Both the position numbers and the translations under genes were made by a program. The notes beneath the pieces were generated by a model. It did not search any database. It saw only the letters and a program-made list of their open reading frames with translations, and was not told the DNA's origin. A DNA stretch of 64,000 bases from Nocardioides sp. TF02-7 (GTDB lineage Bacteria; Actinomycetota; Actinomycetes; Propionibacteriales; Nocardioidaceae): assembly GCF_022437945.1 (NCBI RefSeq), contig NZ_CP092535.1:4681230-4745229 (forward strand), read 5' to 3'. Below are positions 9,506-20,798 of this stretch, piece by piece. Numbering within the stretch: the first letter of the stretch is position 1; each line of letters starts with the position of its first letter.

Positions 9506-11984
9506 ATGGCACGCCGATCGACGAAGCAGGAGCCCCCCGAGGACTTCGAGGAGCACATCCTCGACACCGACATCCGCGACGAGATGCAGACGTCGTTCCT
9601 CGAGTACGCCTACTCCGTCATCTACTCGCGGGCGCTGCCCGACGCCCGCGACGGCCTGAAGCCGGTGCAGCGGCGGATCCTCTACACGATGAACGACATG
9701 GGCCTGCGGCCCGACCGCGGCCACGTGAAATGCGCCCGCATCGTCGGTGAGGTGATGGGCCGCCTGCACCCGCACGGCGACGGTGCGATCTACGACGCCC
9801 TCGTGCGGATGGCGCAGCCGTGGGTGATGCGGCTCCCCATGGCCGACGGCCACGGCAACTTCGGCTCGCTCGGCGGCGACGACCCGCCGGCGGCGATGCG
9901 CTACACCGAGGCGCGGATGGCGCCCCCCGCCGTCGTCATGACCGAGTCGATCGACGAGGACACCGTCGACTTCCGGCCCAACTACGACAGCCGCGAGCTC
10001 GAGCCGTCGGTGCTGCCCGCGGCGATCCCCAACCTGGTGGTCAACGGCACCACCGGCATCGCGGTCGGGATGGCCACCAACTGCGCGCCGCACAACCTGG
10101 TCGAGGTGGTCCAGGCGCTGCGCCACCTCATCAAGCACCCCCGCACCGACGTCGAGGGCCTGATGCGGTTCATCCCCGGCCCCGACCTGCCGACCGGCGG
10201 CAAGATCGTGGGCCTCGATGGCGTCCGCGAGGCCTACGAGACCGGCAAGGGCACCTTCCGGATGCGGGCGACCACCCGGATCGAGACGTTCGGGCGTCGC
10301 AAGGGCATCGTCGTCACCGAGCTCCCCTACGGCATCGGCACCGAGAAGGTCGTCGAGCGGATCAAGACCCTGGTGCAGGGCAAGAAGCTGCAGGGCATCG
10401 CCGACATCAAGGACCTCACCGACCGCGAGCACGGGCTCCGCCTCGTGATCGAGGTGAAGAACGGCTTCGTGCCCGAGGCGCTGCTGGAGCAGCTCTACAA
10501 GCTGACGCCGATGGAGGACACCTTCGGCATCAACAACGTCGCGCTGGTCGAGGGGGCAGCCCCGGACGCTCGGGCTCAAGGAGATGCTCGAGGTCTTCCT
10601 CGACCACCGCTACGACGTCGTCCGGCGCCGGTCCCGGTTCCGGCTCGGCAAGAAGCAGGACCGGCTCCACCTCGTCGAGGGGCTGCTGGTCGCCCTGCTC
10701 GACATCGACGAGGTGATCCAGGTGATCCGCACCAGCGACGACGCCGCCACGGCGAAGGAGCGGCTGATGTCGGTCTTCGACCTGTCCCAGCTGCAGGCGG
10801 AGTACATCCTCGAGATGCAGCTGCGTCGGCTCACCCGGTTCTCCCGGATCGAGCTCGAGAAGGAGCAGGAGACGCTGCGCCGAGAGATCGAGGAGCTGGA
10901 GGCGATCCTCGCCGACGACGACCTGCTGAAGAAGGTGGTCGGCGACGAGCTCGCCGACGTCGCCAAGACCTACGGCACCCCGCGGCGCACGGTGCTGCTG
11001 GAGTCGGCCGGCACCACGGTCACCGCCGCCTCCGCGCCACTCGAGGTGCCCGACGACCCGTGCTTCGCCCTGATGTCCTCCACCGGGCTGCTCGCGCGCA
11101 CCAGCAACGCCGAGGAGGTCGGCACCGGCGGCGGCCGGGCCAACCACGACGTGATCGTCTCCGCGGTGCGCACGACCGCACGCGGCGAGATCGGCGTGCT
11201 CACCTCGGCCGGGCGCGTGCTCCGCCTCGGGGTGCTCGACCTGCCCGCGATCCCGCCGTCGGCCAACGAGCCGAACCTCCAGGGCGGCCTGCCGCTCACC
11301 GAGGTGCTCCAGCTCGGCGCCGGGGAGCGGGCGCTGGCACTGTGCACGCTGACCACCGACGGCCCGGGCCTGGCGCTGGGCACCCGAGCGGGCGTCGTCA
11401 AGCGGGTCAACCCCGAGGTGCTCGGCCGCGACGAGTGGGAGGTGGTCCGGCTCAACGACGGCGACGAGGTCGTCGGCGCCGTCGAGCTGCGCACCGGGGC
11501 CGAGGAGCTGTGCTTCATCACCTCCGACGCGCAGCTGCTGCACTTCTCCGCGACCAACGTCCGCCCGCAGGGCCGCTCCGGCGGCGGCATGGCCGGTGTC
11601 CGCCTGGCCGCCGGGCAACGGGTGGTGTGGTTCGGCGCGCTCGACCTCGAGGCGGCGCCCGAGGCCGTCGTCGTGACCGCGTCCGGCTCCTCGACCGCCC
11701 TCCCGGGCACCGAGCCGGGAGCGGTCAAGGTCACCGACCTCACCGAGTACCCCGCGAAGGGCCGCGCCACGGGCGGCGTCCGCTGCCACCGCTTCCTCAA
11801 GGGCGAGGACGCCCTCGTCTTCGCCTGGGCGGGTCCGGCCCCGGCGCGGGGCGCGGCCGCCAGCGGGGCACCGGTCGACCTCCCCGCCGCGACCGGCCGC
11901 CGCGACGGCTCCGGGGTGCCCGGCACCCAGCCGCTCGCCGCGTGCGCGGGACCGCTGGCGTCGTATGTCAGGGTGAGCGCATGA
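9506..11984 (+). CDS. parC: DNA topoisomerase IIA subunit A (ParC/GyrA-like)
   Basis: About 826 residues. The winged-helix cleavage domain includes ALPDARDGLKPVQRRILY, the quinolone-pocket helix HPHGDGAIYDALVRMAQ, and the active-site Tyr133 in AMRYTEARM. A coiled-coil tower follows, then a six-bladed beta-pinwheel C-terminal domain. The matching ATPase subunit is the parE gene at 18076-20140. Because the pair sits near sigA, as gyrA2/gyrB2 do near hrdB in Streptomyces coelicolor, topoisomerase IV is the better call than gyrase, and no clear GyrA box is visible. One +1 G in the G5 run near 10553 breaks the frame (VEG then QPRTLGLKEML). The stop overlaps the next gene by ATGA. Confidence 0.88.
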
Positions 11985-12742
11985 TGCTCCTCCGCCTGCC
12001 GGTCCGCCGGCTCGCCGCCGCTGCCCTCGTGGGCGGGCTCTCGGTCACCTCCGTCGCGGCGTGCAGCGGCGGTGACGACCCGGTGTCGGAGAACTCCGAG
12101 CTCGACGACGACGGCGACGGCGAGGTCAGCCCGGAGGAGGTGCTGGCGGCCGCGAAGGAGCAGCTCGACGCCACCAGCGGCGTCGAGATCGAGCTGGCCA
12201 CCGCCGACGAGCCGGCCGGTGGCGGCGACTACCTCGCCGAGGCCACCGGCACGCTGGTGGCCGACCCGCCGGCGTTCGAGGGCACCGTGACCGGCAGCGT
12301 GATGGGCGTCCCCGCCAGCGAGGTGCCGGTCGTCGCCGTCGACGGCGACCTCCACGTCGACGTACCGATCCTCGGCTGGGACACCTACGACCCCGAGCGG
12401 TTCTGCGCACCGGACCCTGCGGGCCTCCTCGACCCCGAGTCCGGCGTCTCCCCCGTGCTGACCGCCACCGGGGACGTCGAGGCCGGCGAGGCCGAGCGCG
12501 GCGGCGCGGACAACGAGGACGTGCTCACCCCCTACTCCGGCACCGTGCCCGGCGACACCGTGCGCAACATCCTCCCGTGCGCCGAGGGCGACGCGTTCGA
12601 CGCGACGTACCGCATCGACGCCGACGGCCGGTTGGTCCAGGCGGAGATCACCGGGGCGTTCTTCCCCGACACCGACGCGATCACCTACACCATCGACGTG
12701 CTGGCCTACGACGTCGAGAAGGACATCTCCGCACCGGAGTGA
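11981..12742 (+). CDS. LppX/LprAFG-family lipoprotein
   Basis: Intact 253-residue exported lipoprotein. The signal peptide has basic RLPVRR, a hydrophobic core, and the lipobox VAAC with the acylated Cys at about residue 27. An acidic linker follows (ELDDDGDGEVS), then a lipid-carrier-type domain with repeated beta strands (GTVTGSVMGV, VVAVDGDLHVDVPILGW) and a C-terminal DAITYTIDVLAYD strand. In mycobacteria this family (LprG, LppX) carries lipids such as triacylglycerides across the cell envelope, and LprG is cotranscribed with the P55 exporter. Here too an MFS exporter starts 19 bases downstream. The ATG overlaps the parC stop. Confidence 0.85.
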   Translation: MMLLRLPVRRLAAAALVGGLSVTSVAACSGGDDPVSENSELDDDGDGEVSPEEVLAAAKEQLDATSGVEIELATADEPAGGGDYLAEATGTLVADPPAFEGTVTGSVMGVPASEVPVVAVDGDLHVDVPILGWDTYDPERFCAPDPAGLLDPESGVSPVLTATGDVEAGEAERGGADNEDVLTPYSGTVPGDTVRNILPCAEGDAFDATYRIDADGRLVQAEITGAFFPDTDAITYTIDVLAYDVEKDISAPE

Positions 12743-12761
12743 CCACCCGGATGCCTGCCGC

Positions 12762-14514
12762 ATGACCGAGACCGTGCCCGCCGGGCCCGACGCACGCACC
12801 CGGCTGCTGCTCGGGCTGTGCGCGGCCGCCGTCGCGTTCGCCGCCGTCGACACCTACGTCGTGGTGCTGGCGCTGCCCGACATGATGGCGTCCGCCGACG
12901 TCCCGGTCGACGAGCTGCAGCGGGCCGCGCCGATCGTCTCCGGCTTCCTGCTCGGCTACGTCGCCATGCTGCCGCTGATCGGGCGGATCGCCGACCTCCG
13001 CGGCCAGGTGCCGGTGCTGGTGATGTCGCTGGTCGTGTTCGCCGCCGGCTCGCTGCTGACCGCCATCTCCTACGACCTGGTCACCATGGTGGCCGGCCGG
13101 TTCCTCCAGGGGGTCGGCGGCGGCGGCCTGGTGCCGGCGACGATGGCGCTGGTGGCGGCGATCTACCCGGTCGAGCGCCGTGGTCTGCCGCTCGGACTGG
13201 TGTCCGGCGTGCAGGAGATCGGCAGCGTGCTGGGCCCGCTCTTCGGCGCCCTGGTGCTCTCCTTCACCACCTGGCGGGGCATCTTCCTGATCAACCTGGC
13301 CGTGGGGCTGCTGCTGGCGGCAGCCGTGCGGGCGCTCCGCGCCCGGCCGGCCGGCGAGGCGCGGCCGGAGGCGCGCCCGGAGGGCGGCCGGGAGGGGTGG
13401 CCCGACCTGCTCGGAGCGCTCGCCCTCGTGGTCTGCCTGGTGGCCGGGGGGCTGCTGTTCGTCGAGCCGGTCGAGCTGCGGCGCGACCTCACCTGGGGGC
13501 AGCTCTACGTCCCCTACGTCGACGACGGCGGCCGCTGGCTGACGCCGCTCGGCGCGATCACCGTCGGGGCGTTCGTCGTCCTGGTGCTCCGCTGCGCATT
13601 CGCCCGCCGGCCGCTCGTCGACCTCCGCGGCTGGCTCCGCAGCGCGGTCGACGCCGACCTGGTCGGCGCGCTGCTGCTCGCCGCCGCCCTCGGCGGTGTC
13701 GTGCTCGCGTTCGCGAGCGCCGACCCCGAGGTCGCGGTCTTCAACCCCCGGGGCGGCTGGTTCCTGCTCGGCGCCGCGCTGGCCGCTGCGGCGTTCGTCG
13801 TCCACGTCGCCCGGGCCGAGGCACCGATCGTCCCCCGCCGGGCGCTCGCCGCCAGGCCGGCATGGGGGCGCGCTCGTGGTCAGCTTCCTGGTGGGGTGGG
13901 CCCTGATCGCCGCCCTGGTCGACATCCCGCTCTTCGCCCGCACCACCACCCACCGCGACTCCCAGCTCGGTGCCGCGCTCGTGCTGCTCCGGTTCCTCGT
14001 CGCCGTCCCGGTCGGCGCCGTCGTCGGCGGCTGGCTGCTGCGGCGGGTCCCCGCCGGCGTCATCACGGCCGTCGGCATGGTGCTCGCGGCGGCCGGGTTC
14101 TTGTGGATGGCGCAGTGGGACGCCGACAGCCTCGACGCGTTCACCTCGAACGTGCCGCTCGCCGCAGCCGGTCTCGGCTTCGGCCTGGCGCTGGCGCCGG
14201 TGAACGCCGCGATGCTGGCAGTGACCACGCAGGACACGCACGGCCTCGCCAGCGCCCTCGTCGTCGTCGCCCGGATGGTCGGCATGCTGGTCGGCATCTC
14301 GGTGCTCACCACCTGGGGGCTCCACCGGCTGCACCAGGAGCGGGCCGCCGACCCGGAGCTGGGACTCACCGAGCTGGCGATCCTGCAGGAGCAGTCGGTC
14401 TTCACCGGCGCGGCAGCGGCGGCACTGCTCGCCGCGGTGCTCGCGCTGGTGCTGTTCCACCGGGCGCCGACCCGGGAGGTGGACACCGCGGAGGCGCTCC
14501 GCTCGGTGCCCTAG
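12762..14514 (+). CDS. MFS exporter of the EmrB/QacA (P55-like) group
   Basis: About 584 residues with roughly 14 predicted membrane helices, starting with LLLGLCAAAVAFAAVDTYVVVLALP. The MFS motif A analogue is GRIADLRGQVPVLV and motif C is around LGLVSGVQEIGSVLGPLFGAL, diagnostic of drug:H+ antiporters. It follows the LprG-like lipoprotein by 19 bases, which copies the M. tuberculosis LprG-P55 pairing known for triacylglyceride export. A lipid-export role is therefore inferred rather than simple drug efflux. A +1 G in the GGGGG near 13864 breaks the frame after LAARPAWG; the second part resumes at ALVVSFLVGWALIAAL. Confidence 0.85.
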
Positions 14515-14525
14515 GCTCTGCAGCC

Positions 14526-15020
14526 ATGGGCCAGTTCGACGACCTCATCGACGCCAACCAGCGGTTCGCCGCCGACTTCAGCCTCGGCGGCTTCGACGGC
14601 GTCGCCCACGCCGGGGTGGCGATCGTCACCTGCATGGACTCGCGCATCGACCCGCTGGGGATGGTCGGCCTGGCGCCGGGCGACGCGAAGATCTTCCGCA
14701 ACCCCGGCGGCCGGGTCACCCCCCAGGCGCTCGAGGCGCTCGTCCTGGGCGTGCACCTGCTGAAGGTCGACCGGGTCATGATCGTGCCGCACACCCGGTG
14801 CGCCGTCGCCTCCAGCACCGAGGCCGAGCTCCGTCGCCGGGTCGCCGAGTCGGCCGGGCAGGACGCCTCGTGGCAGGCCTTCCACGTCGTCGACGACCAG
14901 GCGCGGGCGCTGGCCGAGGACGTGCAGAAGGTGCGGTCCCACCCGCTCGTCCCGGACACGGTCGCCGTCGGCGGCTTCCTCTACGACGTGGACACCGGGC
15001 TCCTCACCCAGAAGGTCTGA
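14526..15020 (+). CDS. Beta-class carbonic anhydrase
   Basis: Intact 164-residue zinc enzyme that interconverts carbon dioxide and bicarbonate. The zinc ligands are seen in CMDSRID (Cys and the Asp/Arg dyad) and in the later VPHTRCAV (His and Cys). The segment AKIFRNPGGRVTPQ is the conserved substrate-pocket loop. The length agrees with the short actinobacterial beta-CA subgroup. Bicarbonate it makes could feed the acyl-CoA carboxylase encoded at 60211-61657, but this is only a metabolic link. It starts 11 bases after the exporter gene and may be read from the same transcript. Confidence 0.9.
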   Translation: MGQFDDLIDANQRFAADFSLGGFDGVAHAGVAIVTCMDSRIDPLGMVGLAPGDAKIFRNPGGRVTPQALEALVLGVHLLKVDRVMIVPHTRCAVASSTEAELRRRVAESAGQDASWQAFHVVDDQARALAEDVQKVRSHPLVPDTVAVGGFLYDVDTGLLTQKV

Positions 15021-15213
15021 AAGTAAAGAAACCGGCGAGGTTGCCGGATCTGAGACTCGGGTTCTCCAATCCGGCACGCGGGGACGGCCCGACGTTCTGC
15101 AATGGCTGTGCTCCAGGAACATCGGCCCGGTGTTCGCCGCGGTGACCGGGCCGGCGGCGCGGTGGGGGCCGTGCCGGTTCGCTCCAGCCCCGCCGCGGCA
15201 CTGCGAGGCCCCC

Positions 15214-16146
15214 ATGGTCGCTCACACCCATCAGCCCGACCTCGACCGCGTGCGGCCGTCGACCCTCTCCCGGGCCGACCGCGCCGCCTCCGGACTGCAC
15301 GGCGACCTGTGGCGTCGCTTCACGGCCTTCACGCTCAGCGAGCGGTGGCGGACGCTGACCCGGATGCAGCAGGCGGTCGTCACCAACCTGACCGACCTGG
15401 TCACCCTCGGCGACGCCGAGGACCTGGTCAACCTCGGGTGCCTGATCCGCACCCACGGGCACGAGGAGGTCGCCGCGGCGCAGAACATGCTCGACGCGCT
15501 GCTGGGCCTCGGCCCCGACCAGCCCACCCTGACCGCCGCCATCCGGCGGATCGGGGACGAGGCCGACAACCGGCGGCTGCTGCTCCAGGCCGGCCGCGGC
15601 ACCGACGACGCCGAGCTGGTCGCCGTCGCCTGCTACCAGCACGTCTTCTGGATCCTGCTGAGCGGGATCGAGGAGGCCGGCCCGCCCCCTCGTGCTCCAG
15701 TCGGCGGCCGACATGGTCCGGATCGTCGGCAAGGGCAACGTGCGGCTGTGGCGCGCGGCGCTCTCCCCGGTCGCCGCCAACCCGTGGAGCCCCTACGGGG
15801 AGCGGCTCGCCCGGCTGGCCCTCGACGCCCACCTGCCGCTCGTCGGGCACGCGCTCGTCGAGTGCCGCCGCATCTACCGGGTGCGGCAGGAGCAGCAGGA
15901 GCGGATGACGATCGCCCGGGAGATCCGGCGGCTGATCGCGATCAGCGGCTGCAGCCAGCGCACCTCGCCGGCTACGTCGGCACCTCGCCCTCGCGCCTGT
16001 CCACCTACGCCACCGGCAAGGTCACGCCCTCGGCGGCGATGCTCCTGCGGATCCAGCGCGCCGCCCGCGGCCTCTACGAGCGCGCCCACCCGCCGCAGCT
16101 GCAGGTCGTCGACGGGGGTCAGGCCACCAGCTCCAGGCCCGCGTAG
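15214..16146 (+). CDS. Helix-turn-helix transcriptional regulator, XRE-like C-terminal domain
   Basis: About 310 residues. The N-terminal 200 residues are alpha-helical and include repeated regular segments (LTRMQQAVVTNLTDLVTLGD, AAQNMLDALLGLG). The C-terminal part (ISGCSQR, then AGYVGTSPSRLSTYATGKVTPSAAML) is a helix-turn-helix of the Cro/XRE type. The start at 15214 is chosen because the earlier in-frame ATG at 15130 adds a Pro/Arg-rich stretch of no clear fold. Two indels break it: C5 near 15690 (+1) and near 15960 (one base missing); they cancel. The end overlaps the fdhD stop region tail to tail by 28 bases. Ligand and targets are unknown. Confidence 0.65.
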   Translation: MVAHTHQPDLDRVRPSTLSRADRAASGLHGDLWRRFTAFTLSERWRTLTRMQQAVVTNLTDLVTLGDAEDLVNLGCLIRTHGHEEVAAAQNMLDALLGLGPDQPTLTAAIRRIGDEADNRRLLLQAGRGTDDAELVAVACYQHVFWILLSGIEEAGPPPRAPVGGRHGPDRRQGQRAAVARGALPGRRQPVEPLRGAARPAGPRRPPAARRARARRVPPHLPGAAGAAGADDDRPGDPAADRDQRLQPAHLAGYVGTSPSRLSTYATGKVTPSAAMLLRIQRAARGLYERAHPPQLQVVDGGQATSSRPA

Positions 16147-16898
16147 AGGTTCAGCTGCCCGTCGCGCACCATGCCGGCGAGCAGCAGCCCGTGCTCCCGC
16201 GCGAGGTCGACCGCCAGGCTGGACGGCGCCGAAACCGCCACGATGCCGGCGACGCCGCAGGCGACCGCCTTCTGCACGATCTCGAACGACACCCGGCCGC
16301 TCACGACCAGCACGTGGTCGGTCAGCGGGAGGCGCCCGTCCAGCAGCGCCCAGCCCACGACCTTGTCGACGGCGTTGTGCCGTCCCACGTCCTCGCGGGT
16401 GACCAGCAGCGCGCCGTCGGCGGTGGCCAGGGCCGCGGCGTGCACCCCGCCGGTGCGGGCGAACGCGCGCTGGTGTGCCCGCATCGCGTCGGGCAGCGAG
16501 GCCAGGACCTCCGCCGCGACCGTGAACCCGGGCCGCGACGGCTCCGCCCGGCGCAGCGGTGCCAGGTCGAGGACGTCGGCCGAGCAGACCCCACAGGCGG
16601 CGCTGGTCACGAACGCCCGCGGACGCGGCCGCCGTACGCCGTCGCGCAGGGTCGCGTGCACCCGGTCGGTCTCCTCCTCCCGGCAGCCGCGCAGCTGCAC
16701 CACGTCGTCGGCCCGCTCGACCCCCGACTCGACGACCAGCCAGCCCGCCGCCAGCTCGAGGTCGTGGCCCGGCGTCCGCATCAGCGTCGCGAGCACCTCG
16801 CCGTCGAGCGCGAGCACCAGCGGCGCCTCGACGGCCAGGTCGTCGCCGCGCCGCTCGCCGCGGCGGACGATCGACCGGCGGGTGGTGGTGACGCCCAT
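16119..16898 (-). CDS. fdhD: Formate dehydrogenase accessory sulfurtransferase FdhD
   Basis: Intact 259-residue protein. FdhD moves sulfur from the IscS cysteine desulfurase to the molybdenum cofactor of formate dehydrogenase, which needs it for activity. The sulfur-carrying pair is visible in SAACGVCSADVL (CxxC). Also present are the GDP/Moco-pocket segments GVHAAALA and REDVGRHNAVDKVVG, and a final SSLAVDLAREHGLLLAG. The start ATG at 16898 gives MGVTTTRRSIVRRG. No formate dehydrogenase gene is in this window, so its client lies elsewhere. Confidence 0.93.
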   Translation of the reverse strand: MGVTTTRRSIVRRGERRGDDLAVEAPLVLALDGEVLATLMRTPGHDLELAAGWLVVESGVERADDVVQLRGCREEETDRVHATLRDGVRRPRPRAFVTSAACGVCSADVLDLAPLRRAEPSRPGFTVAAEVLASLPDAMRAHQRAFARTGGVHAAALATADGALLVTREDVGRHNAVDKVVGWALLDGRLPLTDHVLVVSGRVSFEIVQKAVACGVAGIVAVSAPSSLAVDLAREHGLLLAGMVRDGQLNLYAGLELVA

Positions 16899-16907
16899 GA
16901 CCCGAGC

Positions 16908-17309
16908 CTATGCCGCGGTCCGGCGCCGGGGCCGCTCGCAGCCCCGCGCCGACCCGTCCTGCAGGCAGGCGCCGTCGTGGACCGACCGGTCGCCCAGCGG
17001 CGCCTCCAGCCGGACGCTGACCGTCCGAGGGACCGCCGCCCGCGCGCAGCGGCCGGGCGCGACCGTGGCCCGGACGGTCACGACGACCCGCCGCGGCCGC
17101 TCCTCGACCTCCGCGACGGCCTTCTCCTGGCACGACGACCCGAGGTAGTGGACCCGCAGGACCCGCCCACGGGCGTCGTAGCGGTCCCAACCGGTCGTCG
17201 CCACCCGCGGCTCGTCCTCCTCGGGCTCCAAGGTGAGCAGGTAGGCGCCACCACCGACCAGCGCGATCACCACCGCGCCGCCCAGGACGAAAACCACCAC
17301 CGCCCTCAT
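16908..17309 (-). CDS. Small membrane-anchored hypothetical protein
   Basis: 133 residues, start ATG at 17309 preceded by GGAGGG. One N-terminal hydrophobic segment (residues about 3-25: VVVFVLGGAVVIALVGGGAYLL) anchors an extracytoplasmic domain that opens with acidic EPEEDEPR. The domain has three or four Cys residues (SSCQEK, GRCARA, GACLQD, GCERP), which could form disulfides outside the cell, and beta-strand-like stretches (RRVVVTVRATV, RTVSVRLEAPL). I do not recognise the family. It lies nine bases upstream of fdhD on the same strand and is divergent from the methyltransferase gene. Confidence 0.65.
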   Translation of the reverse strand: MRAVVVFVLGGAVVIALVGGGAYLLTLEPEEDEPRVATTGWDRYDARGRVLRVHYLGSSCQEKAVAEVEERPRRVVVTVRATVAPGRCARAAVPRTVSVRLEAPLGDRSVHDGACLQDGSARGCERPRRRTAA

Positions 17310-17339
17310 CCCTCCAGGGTAGGTCGCAGTCGTGCGACC

Positions 17340-18009
17340 ATGACCCGGTGCCGAGCCCCCCTGCCCGCCTCCGGGTCCGTGCGACACGCCTACGACACGG
17401 TGGCCGAGGACTACGCCGCGCACTTCCCCGACACTCGCGCCGAGACCCCGCTCGACCTCGCGATGGTCGACTCCTTCGCGGCTGCCGTCGTCGCCGCCAG
17501 CGGTGGTCCCGTGCTCGACGCCGGTTGCGGCCCCGGCCGGATGACCCGCCACCTCGCCGACCTCGGCTGCGCGGCCGAGGGGATCGACCTCTCCTCCGGC
17601 ATGGTGGCGGCGGCACGGAGGGCGCACCCCGACCTCCGGTTCACCGTCGCCTCGCTCGCCGCGCTCCCCCTACCCGGACGCCCGGTTCGCCGGGGTGCTC
17701 CTGTGGTACTCCACCATCCACACCCCGCCCGCCACCGTGCCGCTGCTCGTCGCCGAGGCGGTCCGGGTGCTGCGCCCGGGCGGCCACCTGCTGATCGGCT
17801 TCCAGGCCGGCGCCGGGACCCGGGACGTCTCGGAGATCTACCGCCGGCTCGGCCACGACGTCGAGCTCGAGCGCCACCTGTTCGCCCCCGACGAGGTGAC
17901 CGGCTGGCTGGCTGACGCCGGCCTGCACGAGCTCGCCCGCACCGTGCGCCGGCCGCGCGAGGGCGAGCGCGACGACCAGGCCGCGGTCCTCGCGCGGCTC
18001 GCGGGGTGA
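17340..18009 (+). CDS. Class I SAM-dependent methyltransferase
   Basis: About 222 residues with the Rossmann methyltransferase core: motif I VLDAGCGPGRMTRHLA, acidic end of strand 2 in AEGIDLSSGMV, and the motif around VLRPGGHLLIGFQAG. It resembles ubiquinone/menaquinone-type small-molecule methylases, but the substrate cannot be told. The ATG at 17340 is used; a GTG at 17348 in another frame is less likely. A +1 C in the CCCCC near 17669 breaks the frame (AALP then YPDARFAGVLLWYS). It converges on parE. Confidence 0.8.
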
Positions 18010-18010
18010 G

Positions 18011-18029
18011 GTGGGCTGACGGGGCCCAC
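18011..18029. terminator. Possible terminator hairpin between convergent genes
   Basis: GTGGGC at 18011-18016 pairs with GCCCAC at 18024-18029, directly after the methyltransferase stop. A palindromic GCGTCGACGC follows at 18038-18047. There is no clear T-run, which is common for high-GC actinobacterial terminators. Confidence 0.35.
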
Positions 18030-18075
18030 GCGGCCCAGGCGTCGACGCTCCGCCCGCCGGGGACGACTACCGCCC

Positions 18076-20140
<2,065 letters not shown>

Positions 20141-20487
20141 GGTCGGCTCCTGCGGGGTGGACCGGTTATCGAGTGCGGGCGGAGGGGTATCAATCTACCG
20201 GCGACACGCCGGGGTTCGATGCAGGCACACGGCTCGGTGGAGGACCACGATGTGGCGCAGAGCACGACCCGGCACGACCCAGCCCAGAGATCAGCCCAGA
20301 GACCAGTCCAGACAACAGCACAGCGCGGTGGCCACGGTTCGGTAACGACCACGTTTCGACGTACGGGAAACCGGCTCGGAGGCCACCACCACCGTGATTG
20401 GATGAACGTGCTGACGACCACACGGCCGCGGGAATCTTGCGCCCGCTCGGTACGTTATCCAGGCACCGACCGAGGAAAGAGGCACAC
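20141..20487. other. Intergenic region between divergent parE and DUF7455 genes
   Basis: 347 bases without a supported gene; it must hold the promoters of parE (leftward) and of the DUF7455 gene (rightward). A small hairpin CCGGCG-aca-CGCCGG lies near 20199-20213. An 11-base direct repeat (CAGCCCAGAGA) occurs twice near 20281-20302. Just before the DUF7455 gene the more AT-rich stretch GGTACGTTATCC near 20450 is a candidate -10 region. No RNA gene was recognised. Confidence 0.4.
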
Positions 20488-20719
20488 ATGACAACTGCTG
20501 TTGCCCCCCAGCGCCCCGTTGACCGCAGAGGACCGTTGCGACCGTTGCGGTGCTCAGGCCTACCTCCGTGTCGAGCTGGCCTCCGGTGGTGAGCTGCTGT
20601 TCTGCGCCCACCACGCTCGCGAGCACGGCGAGAAGCTCAAGCAGGTCGCCGTGGCCGTCCACGACGAGACCCACAAGCTCGGCACCACCCCGGCGAACGC
20701 GCCGGACGACGAGCGCTGA
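20488..20719 (+). CDS. DUF7455 family small zinc-ribbon-like protein
   Basis: About 76 residues. It begins MTTAVAP, then LTAEDRCDRCGAQAYLRV and LLFCAHHAREHGEKL. The two CxxC/CxHH pairs suggest a single zinc-binding knuckle. The family is confined to Actinobacteria, commonly near the principal sigma factor, and has no known function. The start ATG at 20488 has GAGG upstream (GAGGAAAGAGG). A +1 C in the C6 run near 20510 breaks the frame after residue 7. A strong hairpin terminator follows the stop by 19 bases. Confidence 0.78.
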
Positions 20720-20738
20720 GCCACTGACGCGACACACC

Positions 20739-20767
20739 GAGAGCCCCGGGCACCGCCCGGGGCTCTC
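20739..20767 (+). terminator. Strong hairpin terminator after the DUF7455 gene
   Basis: A perfect 13-base stem (GAGAGCCCCGGGC pairing with GCCCGGGGCTCTC) closes on the three-base loop ACC, 19 bases after the stop codon. The arms are palindromic in G+C and need no U-tract to be stable. Confidence 0.85.
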
Positions 20768-20798
20768 GCATATCCCCCGGTCACGAGGAGACCGCCTG

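Noticed and set aside
10540..10570. Programmed ribosomal frameshift in parC
   Set aside because: It is one of about 50 similar breaks at G/C runs in unrelated genes, with no shared slippery site or downstream structure.
9506..12742. Single 1078-codon frame joining parC to the lipoprotein
   Set aside because: The middle is out of frame because of the +1 G near 10553; parC ends at 11984 and the lipoprotein starts at 11981 with its own signal peptide.
12681..14486. Open frame of 601 codons on the minus strand
   Set aside because: It is antisense to the MFS exporter, with a composition of His/Gln/Asp typical of shadow frames.
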